From assembly GCA_003249625.1 (NCBI GenBank), contig QKII01000299.1, forward strand, positions 1 through 13,193: a stretch of DNA of 13,193 bases, written 5' to 3'. This stretch comes from Propionivibrio sp. (lineage in GTDB: Bacteria > Pseudomonadota > Gammaproteobacteria > Burkholderiales > Rhodocyclaceae). Both the position numbers and the translations under genes were made by a program. Positions 7,508-13,193 of this stretch are shown one piece after another. A model generated the notes under the pieces. That model searched no databases. It was not told the origin of the DNA and worked only from the letters and a program-made list of their open reading frames with translations. The number at the start of each line of letters is the position of its first letter. Position 1 is the first letter of the stretch.

Positions 7508-7624
7508 CTCCTAGCCGAACGACAGTGTTTTTCACTTCAGATAGCCGGTGATTTTGTTGGGGCCCCAGAAAGGTTCGGGGCTCTTCACCGTGTTGCGAAA
7601 CGCCTCAAGAGATCCGTTCTTGTC

Positions 7625-8335
7625 ATGAATAGATATGTGAACGCACAAAACGACATGTCCTCAATGTCCTCACCTTCCTCGCGCTCCGAAGTCATTCCCA
7701 TCGCACGCCCGACGCTGCACGCTATCGTTGTTTCCCGAATACGGGACATGGTCATTGATGGAACGTTGCCAGCCGGGGGGCGGATTCACGAGGGGCAACT
7801 CGGCGAGCAACTGGGAGTTTCACGGACGCCGCTGCGGGAGGCGCTAAAGGTGTTGGCTTCGGAGGGATTGGTCGAGTTGATCCCCAGTCGCGGGGCGGTG
7901 GTCACGACCCTTACGCCAAAAGCGGCGCAGGACATGCTTGACGTGCTCAAGGAACTGGAGGCGATGGCTGCCTCGTTGATCTGCGAGAATGCCTCCGACG
8001 AGGAGATCGAAGAGATCTGCCGTCTGCACGAAGAAATGCTGGGTTTTTATGCGATCAGGTCGCGTCTCCAATATTTCAAATTGAATCAGGAGATTCACTC
8101 GCGACTTGTTTCCCTGGCGGGGAACGAGTCACTTTCTCTTGTCTACGAAATTCTCCAGACGCGAATGAAACGGATCCGCTTCATCGGCGACCGGAAAGAC
8201 GACTCCTGGCGTGCGGCAGTAGAAGACCACGAGAAAATAATCAAGGCGCTGAAGTCCCGTGACGGCTCGGCACTCGCGCAAAGCATGGTCGAACATGTTT
8301 CCAGTTCATGGGACCGGATCAAGAGCGCGCTTTGA
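7625..8335 (+). CDS. GntR-family transcriptional regulator, FCD subfamily
   Basis: A DNA-binding regulator, 236 aa. Residues about 28-95 form the winged helix-turn-helix (IVVSRIRDMVIDGTLPAG, then GEQLGVSRTPLREALKVLAS, EGLVELIPSRGAVV). Residues about 100-225 form a helical FCD ligand domain. Histidines fit the usual metal/ligand pocket: the one in LNQEIHSRL, the one in EDHEKIIKAL and the one in MVEHVSSSW. FCD domains typically bind carboxylates, which suits the divergent carboxylate transporter and dehydrogenase operon. It most likely represses or activates that operon through the palindrome at 7456-7471 and controls itself. The start is uncertain: ATGs at 7625, 7655 and 7664 are all upstream of the conserved domain, and only the first has a purine-rich AAGAGA stretch before it. 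No clear terminator follows. Confidence 0.93.
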   Translation: MNRYVNAQNDMSSMSSPSSRSEVIPIARPTLHAIVVSRIRDMVIDGTLPAGGRIHEGQLGEQLGVSRTPLREALKVLASEGLVELIPSRGAVVTTLTPKAAQDMLDVLKELEAMAASLICENASDEEIEEICRLHEEMLGFYAIRSRLQYFKLNQEIHSRLVSLAGNESLSLVYEILQTRMKRIRFIGDRKDDSWRAAVEDHEKIIKALKSRDGSALAQSMVEHVSSSWDRIKSAL

Positions 8336-8388
8336 GCGCTCAGTGAGGCATTTCGCCGGGTTCAAGCGCCATATCGCGCAAGAACCTG

Positions 8389-9303
8389 TTAGTGGCCTTG
8401 CGCCGCCTGGCGTAGGCCCAAATACCGCCGTTGCCGTAACCCGAGCGCCTCGTTGAAAACGAGGGCACCAATGACCAGCAGGCCGCCGGTCAATGTGGCT
8501 GGGGCTGGCTGTTCTCCGGCGCCAAGCCAGGCCCAGGCGACGCCAAATACCACTTCGAGCAGACCAAGCAGTGCGATCTCAGGGGCTGGCAGTGCCCTCG
8601 ACAGATGGACAACCAGCAGGCAGGGCGCGGTCAACTGAACAACCCCGAGGAGTGCCAGCAAACCGATGTCGTGTGCGGAGGCGGTGAGCGGCCAGGCCAG
8701 CGGCAGAGTTACGCCGGCCGACAGTACGGCACCGATCAGCACTGCCGGCAACATGTCCGATGGCTTGGTCGATTCTTGGTGGCTGTTGGCATTGGACTGC
8801 AGGAGCGTCCAATTGACCGACGCGGCAAGCGGCACAGCGAAAGCAACCAACGTTCCGGTCAGCGAGGTACCGGTCAGCGCATCCTGACCAAACATCCACG
8901 CAATCCCGGTGCCTCCGAGGGCGATGGCTACCCACGTTCTTCCCGGCAAACGGTGACCTAGAAACAGACGGGCGAACAACGCCGTGACCAGCGGTCCGAC
9001 AGCCAGTGTGACGAGCACATTGGCGACGCTGGTGAGCGTCAGGCCGATCATGAAGGCGGTATACATCGTTCCCCAACAGCATCCCGAGACCCACAACGGC
9101 CAGCGCGCGCTGGCGAGACTGCGCCAGAATGCCGCTCCGCGCATGATGCTCAGCGAGGCGCCGAGGGTCAGTGCAACAAAAAAGCTGCGCCAGAATGTGA
9201 CCTCGAAGCTGCGCGCGGCGTCAAGATGTCGGGTGACGACGCCGGCGATGCTCCACAGAAGGGTGGCAAGGATCATCAGCGCGACGGCGCGGCGGTGAGT
9301 CAT
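8389..9303 (-). CDS. EamA/DMT-superfamily transporter
   Basis: Inner-membrane permease, 304 aa, with ten predicted helices arranged as two EamA repeats (about 5-145 and 155-290). The first repeat starts ALMILATLLWSIAGVVTRHL with an R-S-F-F segment after helix 2, and ends with the ALGGTGIAWMFG turn. The second carries LLGVVQLTAPCLLVVHLSRALPAPEIALLGLLEVVFGVAWAW; the P-E-x-A-L-L-x-x-L-E-x-V-F-G pattern is typical of the superfamily. Members export amino acids, metabolites or drugs; the substrate cannot be read here. The ATG at 9303 has only a weak AGTAGG ribosome site. The gene lies downstream of the SIR2-like gene on the same strand after 136 bases, and may be read from its own promoter or by readthrough. 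Its stop is 54 bases from the convergent GntR gene. Confidence 0.92.
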   Translation of the reverse strand: MTHRRAVALMILATLLWSIAGVVTRHLDAARSFEVTFWRSFFVALTLGASLSIMRGAAFWRSLASARWPLWVSGCCWGTMYTAFMIGLTLTSVANVLVTLAVGPLVTALFARLFLGHRLPGRTWVAIALGGTGIAWMFGQDALTGTSLTGTLVAFAVPLAASVNWTLLQSNANSHQESTKPSDMLPAVLIGAVLSAGVTLPLAWPLTASAHDIGLLALLGVVQLTAPCLLVVHLSRALPAPEIALLGLLEVVFGVAWAWLGAGEQPAPATLTGGLLVIGALVFNEALGLRQRRYLGLRQAAQGH

Positions 9304-9367
9304 CAGAAAACCTACTGGTCGTGATTTGGTTCGCGTCGAGCAGAGCCATGCCGAGCGCAGGCTGGCA

Positions 9368-9397
9368 AGTATCCGCGAGACCGGCGCAGGTGGTCAA
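9368..9397 (-). promoter_or_regulatory. Possible sigma70 promoter of the DMT transporter gene
   Basis: The minus strand reads TTGACC (9392-9397, 5 of 6), an 18-base spacer and GATACT (9368-9373, 4 of 6), placed in the spacer between the SIR2-like gene and the transporter. It would free the transporter from the promoter at 10301-10314. Confidence 0.4.
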
Positions 9398-9439
9398 TTG
9401 ATTTTCTGGTGTTGTTCCTGTTCTGCTTTCCGGCCTACG

Positions 9440-10267
9440 TCAGTCGATCAGTTCCGCCGGTTCTGCGTGGATCAGCTCGATGCCATGGCGATCCAGAAAG
9501 CGCCTTTCATTTTCCGAAGGATCTTCGATCATGGCCCACCCCGCCTGTTCGGCGGCCCCGTAGATCAGGTCTGAGAGCACCATTCGTTCGGTGTCGCGGT
9601 TCAGGCGCAGGCCGAGCAGAAGATAACGCTTGTTCTGGCGCAGCGTCTTGACGAACGAGGGAACCCCGAAGCCGCCCATCAGCTCCGTGAGGTAGTCGAC
9701 GTAGTCCGCGTCCGAAGCGATGTAACTCGGTTTGGGGCGAGGGCAACCCATCGGCTTGAAGAGAATCGGCAGTCTGGCGTCGGCGTTTTCCGGTTCGACG
9801 GGTGTATAGACGGCGCCATCGCTTGCGTACAGTTTGAAACGGTAATCCGTGCCGCCGATGCGCGCGCAGCCGAGGATCAGCGTGTGCGGTACGCCGGCGT
9901 AACTGTCGAGCAACTGCGTGTCGCGGTTGATGTCGATGACGTACGGTGGACGGATTTCCTTCAACCAGTCGTGGACCGATGCGCGCGTCCAGTTCGTTTC
10001 GCCGTAGGTTGTGTTCAGAAAGCGCGTCACGGCCTGCCGGCCACGTTTCAGTTCGATATTCATCGCTGCACGAGAGAATTCGTACATCAGCTTCGGCGCC
10101 ATCGGCCGGCCGCCGTTCATGGCCAGGATCAGTTGGTCGCTGGTCGCGGGAATTGGCGTGCCGGTGGTAACGTTCACCACGTCGGCCAGGACGCCGTGGC
10201 CGAGGCAGGGAACAATGCTTCCGTCGCGCAGACCAGTGAGGAGGGTGGTGCGGAGTTGGGCATCCAT
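9440..10267 (-). CDS. SIR2-like domain protein with altered catalytic motifs
   Basis: A 275-aa cytoplasmic protein with the outline of the SIR2-like fold. In order: a glycine motif after a hydrophobic strand (IVPCLGHGV, G23-H24-G25, where active members have G-A-G-x-S); a T-T-N-x-D equivalent VIDINRDTQL with N114 and D116; LPILFKPMG (K171-P-M-G174), where the catalytic K-x-H-G is expected; SDADYVDYL (185-193); and a late strand KRYLLLGLRLNRDTERM (213-228). The KPMG change removes the usual histidine, so NAD hydrolysis or deacylation in the normal way is doubtful. A GAGGA ribosome site lies 6 nt before the ATG. The upstream DNA carries a sigma54-type promoter and a TGT-N10-ACA dyad, pointing to NifA-like control. 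No partner toxin, nuclease or phage-defence gene is adjacent. I am sure of the family level but not of the role. Confidence 0.82.
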   Translation of the reverse strand: MDAQLRTTLLTGLRDGSIVPCLGHGVLADVVNVTTGTPIPATSDQLILAMNGGRPMAPKLMYEFSRAAMNIELKRGRQAVTRFLNTTYGETNWTRASVHDWLKEIRPPYVIDINRDTQLLDSYAGVPHTLILGCARIGGTDYRFKLYASDGAVYTPVEPENADARLPILFKPMGCPRPKPSYIASDADYVDYLTELMGGFGVPSFVKTLRQNKRYLLLGLRLNRDTERMVLSDLIYGAAEQAGWAMIEDPSENERRFLDRHGIELIHAEPAELID

Positions 10268-10300
10268 ATGGAATCCTCATGTTGAGTGAGTCTTGCCCAT

Positions 10301-10314
10301 GCAAGAAACGCTCC
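10301..10314 (-). promoter_or_regulatory. Sigma54 (-24/-12) promoter of the SIR2-like gene
   Basis: On the minus strand GG (-24 element) is followed by exactly 10 bases and then GC (-12 element), reading GGAGCGTTTCTTGCA. This compares well with the consensus GGCACGNNNNTTGCA, with the -12 half TTGCA perfect; the base before GG is C, not T. The predicted start is near 10289, about 22 nt before the ATG, with the GAGGA ribosome site in between. Confidence 0.62.
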
Positions 10315-10343
10315 GTGGCAGAAAAGTTGGTATTCCGCGTGGT

Positions 10344-10363
10344 TTTGTCGTATTTGCGACAAA
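10344..10363. promoter_or_regulatory. NifA-type upstream activator site (TGT-N10-ACA)
   Basis: TTTGTCG-TATTTG-CGACAAA is a perfect 7-bp inverted repeat with a 6-base centre. It contains TGT-N10-ACA (10346-10361), the recognition pattern of NifA. Its centre is about 64 bp upstream of the predicted start of the sigma54 promoter, somewhat closer than many NifA sites. Other sigma54 activators also bind dyads of this size, so NifA is the best guess, not a certainty. Confidence 0.55.
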
Positions 10364-10620
10364 TGGAGACGGAGGTATGCCACGTCTATTGTTCTATTCC
10401 AATGGGAATTGATGATTCCGCGCTACACTTCGCGATCAGTCGGCAGCCTGTGATGGGATGTGACATTCCGTTAGTGCGGATCCCCGGAACACCTCTCGTC
10501 GTTATGACTGCCGCGCAGCGGCTGGTTTTCGAGTGCTGGCCTCGGTAGCGACTCCTGGTTTGAAGGCCCATGCAGACATCCGTGAAACAGGTATCTCTCC
10601 ATCAATTCTCCGAGTGTGGC

Positions 10621-12039
10621 ATGACCCGTCGGGTGGCGGGCTTTGTCGTCGTGGCCGGCTTGGCCTTGTTGGTCGGTGCATGCACCCTTGGTCCGGATTA
10701 CGTACGCCCCGATGCTGGCGAGCCGGCCCTTTGGGTGGCGCCGTTGCCGCACGGCGGCAAGGCGTCCGCGATGGTCGACTGGTGGAAACAGTTTGATGAT
10801 CCGCTGGTTGCCGAATTGATCGATCACGCCGAACATGACAGTCCGACACTCGATCAGGCGCTCGCGCGTATCCGTCAGAGTCGCGCCGGAGTTGCCTCGG
10901 CGCGTAGCGCGCTGTTTCCGGCCGTGTCACTTGGTGCCAGCCGTACACGCAGTGGGGAGAGTCCGGTTGCCTATGAGCAGACGGTAGGGCGTGGAGTGTT
11001 TGACGCGGCTTGGGAAATCGATCTGTTCGGTGGCAACCGGCGCGCTGCCGAGGCAGCCCGGTCACGGCTGGACGGTGCCAAAGCGGCGTGGCATGACGCG
11101 CGCGTGTCGTTGGCGGCGGAGGTGGCGCTTGAGTATCTCGGACTGCGCACCTGCGAAGCACGGCTCGCAGACGCCGAAGACGATCTGACTTCCCGGCGTG
11201 CGACAGATCGCCTGACGAGTGAAAAAGCGCGGGTCGGTTTCGCGGCTCCGGCCGATGCGGCGCTGGCGCAAGCGAGTGTGGCCGACGCCGCGGCGCGGCT
11301 GCTTGCACAGCGCGTGGAATGCAGCGTCAATGTCAAGTCGCTGGTGGCGTTGACAGGCCTGTCCGAGACCGATTTGCGCGAACGGGTCAGCCTCCGGAAA
11401 GGACAGTTGCCTCAGCCCGCCGGGCTAGTCGTCGATGCGTTGCCCGTCCGCGTGTTGAGCGCGCGGCCCGATATCGCAGTTGCCGAGCGAAACCTGGCTG
11501 CTGCCAGTGCCGGGATCGGTGTGTCCGAAGCGGCCCGCTGGCCGCGTCTGAGTCTGAGCGGGTTTGTCGGTCGCCAGCATCAGACCGTTGACGGTATACA
11601 GGCGAGCGGTCGTGTATGGTCATTTGGCCCTTCACTTGATCTGCCTCTTTTCGACGCAGGCCGCCGCGCCGCTGACGCCGATGCGGCGCGCGCCGTTTAC
11701 GACGAGGCGCTGGCCGCGTACAAGGGCGCCGTGCGCCGTGCCGTGCGCGAAGTCGAGCAGGCACTGGTGCGCCTCGATGCGGCGGCGGAGCGGGAAGCCG
11801 ACGCGCGCGTGGCAGCGCGCCGTTACGACGAGACTTTCGTCGCGGCGGAAAAGCGCTGGCAGGCGGGCATCGGTTCTCAATTGGAATTGGAAGAAATTCG
11901 ACGGCTGGCGGTTGCTGCGCGCAGCCAGCATGTCGGCGTGCAGTACGACGGTGTGGCCGCGTGGATCGCTCTCTATCGGGCAATTGGCGGTGGCTGGTCA
12001 ACGGACGCCAATTCTCCCGCTTCCTCCTTCAACGACTAA
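10621..12039 (+). CDS. NodT-family outer-membrane efflux lipoprotein (TolC-like)
   Basis: Outer-membrane channel of an RND-type tripartite efflux system, about 472 aa from the ATG at 10621. That start gives a standard lipoprotein signal (MTRRVAGFVVVAGLALLVGAC, lipidated C21) followed by TLGPDYVRPD, the hallmark of the NodT group. An upstream ATG at 10570 (489 aa) has a GAAGG too close to the codon and would push the cysteine to residue 38. Two TolC-type repeats follow: WWKQFDDPLVAELIDHA, LDQALARIRQSRAGVASARS, AWEIDLFGGNRRAAEAARS, then LPVRVLSARPDIAVAERNLAAASAGIGVSEAARWPRLSLSG, LDLPLFDAGRR and the C-terminal coiled coil with AVREVEQALVRLDAA. It is transcribed with the adaptor 15 bases downstream. 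The exported substrate is not evident. Confidence 0.93.
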   Translation: MTRRVAGFVVVAGLALLVGACTLGPDYVRPDAGEPALWVAPLPHGGKASAMVDWWKQFDDPLVAELIDHAEHDSPTLDQALARIRQSRAGVASARSALFPAVSLGASRTRSGESPVAYEQTVGRGVFDAAWEIDLFGGNRRAAEAARSRLDGAKAAWHDARVSLAAEVALEYLGLRTCEARLADAEDDLTSRRATDRLTSEKARVGFAAPADAALAQASVADAAARLLAQRVECSVNVKSLVALTGLSETDLRERVSLRKGQLPQPAGLVVDALPVRVLSARPDIAVAERNLAAASAGIGVSEAARWPRLSLSGFVGRQHQTVDGIQASGRVWSFGPSLDLPLFDAGRRAADADAARAVYDEALAAYKGAVRRAVREVEQALVRLDAAAEREADARVAARRYDETFVAAEKRWQAGIGSQLELEEIRRLAVAARSQHVGVQYDGVAAWIALYRAIGGGWSTDANSPASSFND

Positions 12040-12054
12040 CGACAGGCTCTTTTC

Positions 12055-13182
12055 ATGAAACCCGGTTTTTTCTCACACCGTATTGTTGCCGGCTCCGTCG
12101 TTGTGCTGTTGTGCGCTGCGGCGATCGGTCTTGTTTCGCGCTCGTCAGCGCAAGATCAAGAGCGCTCCGAGAAAGTGGCTGTCTCCGCCAAGGCCGCCCT
12201 GACTGTTACGACCGTGCGTCCCGAGTCTGACGAATGGACGCGACAGCTTTCCGCCAGCGGGAACATTGCGGCTTGGCAGGAGGCGGTCATCGGTAGCGAA
12301 ATCGGTGGCCTGCGCATGATCGGCGTGGAGGTCAACGTCGGCGACCGGGTGCGCAAGGGCCAGGAACTCGCGCGACTACAGAGCGATACGGTCGGTGCCG
12401 AGCGCGAGCAGACCCGCGCCAGCCTGACCGAAGCCGAGGCCGCGGCCGCCGAGGCACGGGCCAATGCCGATCGCGCTCGCCAGATCGAGGCGAGCGGTGC
12501 GCTCTCGGCGCAGCAGATCGCGCAGTACCTGACCGCCGAACTGACAGCGAGGGCGCGCGTCGATGTCCTCAAGGCACGGCTCAAGTCGGACGATCTGCGG
12601 CTCGCGCAAACGCGCATCCTCGCGCCCGACGACGGTACCATCACCGCGCGTTCGGCGACGCTCGGTGCGGTTGTCCAGCAGGGACAGGAGCTGTTTCGCC
12701 TGATCCGCCGCGACCGGCTCGAATGGCGGGCCGAACTGCCTGCGGCGGATATCGACCGGGTCAAGCCGGGTCAGTCAGTCAGACTGACGACCGCGAGCAA
12801 GCGTACCGTGGCCGGTCGGGTGCGAATCGTTGCGCCAACCATCGATCCGCAGACCCGCAACGGCATCGTCTATGTCGACCTGGAGAATGCACGTGGTTCT
12901 GCTTCGGCCGGGATGTTCGCCAGTGGCGAGATCGAACTCGGCAAGAAGGCGGTTCTAACGTTGCCGCAGAGCGCGGTGCTTCTGCGCGACGGGTTCAGCT
13001 ATGTATTCCGTGTGGGGGACGACAATCGGGTAACCCAGACCAAGGTCGAGGTTGGCCAGCGTTCCGGCGACCGTGTGGCGATATCCCGCGGGCTTGAGCC
13101 GGGGGCGGTTGTCGTGGCGTCTGGGGTTGGCTTCCTCGCTGACGGTGATTTGGTGCGCGTGGTTCCGGTGCAAGGAAAGTGA
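12055..13182 (+). CDS. RND efflux periplasmic adaptor subunit (HlyD/AcrA-like membrane fusion protein)
   Basis: A 375-aa adaptor that links an inner-membrane RND pump to the outer-membrane channel. A signal or anchor helix spans about residues 9-30 (IVAGSVVVLLCAAAIGLVS); there is no clean lipobox. The first lipoyl half follows (ASGNIAAWQEAVIGSEIGG, VNVGDRVRKGQELARL), then an alanine-rich alpha-hairpin coiled coil of about 75 residues (EREQTRASLTEAEAAAAEAR to DDLRLAQTRI). The second lipoyl half (ILAPDDGTITARSATLGAVVQQGQELFRL), a beta-barrel (ADIDRVKPGQSVRLTTA) and a membrane-proximal domain (IVAPTIDPQTRNGIVYVDL, GMFASGEIELG, LPQSAVLLRDG) complete it. Only 15 bases separate it from the channel gene. 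After its stop the window ends with GAAGAGGTC, which would suit the ribosome site of the expected pump gene. Confidence 0.93.
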   Translation: MKPGFFSHRIVAGSVVVLLCAAAIGLVSRSSAQDQERSEKVAVSAKAALTVTTVRPESDEWTRQLSASGNIAAWQEAVIGSEIGGLRMIGVEVNVGDRVRKGQELARLQSDTVGAEREQTRASLTEAEAAAAEARANADRARQIEASGALSAQQIAQYLTAELTARARVDVLKARLKSDDLRLAQTRILAPDDGTITARSATLGAVVQQGQELFRLIRRDRLEWRAELPAADIDRVKPGQSVRLTTASKRTVAGRVRIVAPTIDPQTRNGIVYVDLENARGSASAGMFASGEIELGKKAVLTLPQSAVLLRDGFSYVFRVGDDNRVTQTKVEVGQRSGDRVAISRGLEPGAVVVASGVGFLADGDLVRVVPVQGK

Positions 13183-13193
13183 AGAGGTCGGGG

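Larger units (their letters stand above)
10268..10620. other. 353-bp divergent spacer between the SIR2-like gene and the efflux genes
   Basis: No convincing gene lies here. The left part holds the sigma54-type promoter and dyad of the SIR2-like gene. The right part holds repeated ATTCC elements: ATTCCGCG at 10332-10339 and 10415-10422, ATTCC-AATG-GGAAT at 10396-10409, and ATTCCG at 10465-10470. A -10-like TACACT (10424-10429) lacks a good -35, so the promoter of the plus-strand efflux genes is not identified. Confidence 0.6.

Noticed and set aside
8323..8341. GAGCGC/GCGCTC hairpin at the end of the GntR gene as a terminator
   Set aside because: The stem is six pairs, overlaps the stop codon and has no T run after it.
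10317..10330. Plus-strand sigma54-like TGGCAGAAAAGTTGG for the efflux genes
   Set aside because: The -24 half looks good, but the -12 dinucleotide is GG, not GC, and the site is about 300 bases from the efflux start.
10451..10466. Second NifA-like site (TGTGATGGGATGTGACA)
   Set aside because: The spacer between TGT and ACA is 11 bases, not 10, and the halves have no extended symmetry.
10279..10548. 89-aa plus-strand frame in the divergent spacer
   Set aside because: It overlaps the promoter and dyad, has no ribosome site or recognisable domain, and runs through the ATTCC elements.

Overview
The window reads like chromosomal DNA of a GC-rich Gram-negative proteobacterium. The gene families and the possible nitrogen-fixation-type promoter suggest a metabolically versatile betaproteobacterium, perhaps of the Rhodocyclales (Azoarcus/Thauera/Dechloromonas type). 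That placement is inferred from gene content and style, not from a marker gene. No rRNA, tRNA, CRISPR array, transposase or integrase is visible.

Layout. (1) 1-1964: a strong bidirectional terminator, then a minus-strand methyl-accepting chemotaxis protein with a long leader. (2) 1965-3214: a minus-strand cytoplasmic protein of unknown function (335 aa), then a spacer holding the hairpin that ends the next operon. (3) 3215-8335: a catabolic uptake locus. A GntR/FCD regulator on the plus strand faces a minus-strand operon that runs, in transcription order, PdxA-family dehydrogenase, then the small membrane subunit (TctB), large membrane subunit (TctA) and periplasmic binding protein (TctC) of a tripartite tricarboxylate transporter. 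The 247-bp divergent spacer holds a perfect 16-bp palindrome, a good sigma70-type promoter for the operon and a probable -10 for the regulator. (4) 8389-9303: a ten-helix EamA/DMT exporter, minus strand. (5) 9440-10267: a SIR2-like protein, minus strand, preceded by a GG-N10-GC sigma54-type promoter and a TGT-N10-ACA dyad of the kind NifA binds. (6) 10621-13182: a NodT-type outer-membrane lipoprotein and an RND periplasmic adaptor on the plus strand; the inner-membrane pump is expected just past the window.

How the parts fit. The transporter locus most likely takes up a carboxylate captured by TctC; the PdxA paralogue would oxidise it or a product of it, and the FCD regulator would sense a related ligand. 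The PdxA paralogue keeps the three metal-binding histidines but lacks the GHTE motif of true PdxA, so a role outside vitamin B6 synthesis is likely. The most novel element is the SIR2-like gene: its fold motifs are recognisable, but the glycine-rich NAD motif and the catalytic-histidine motif are altered, and its upstream region suggests control by NifA or another sigma54 activator. The efflux genes share a 353-bp divergent spacer with it but have no clear functional link.
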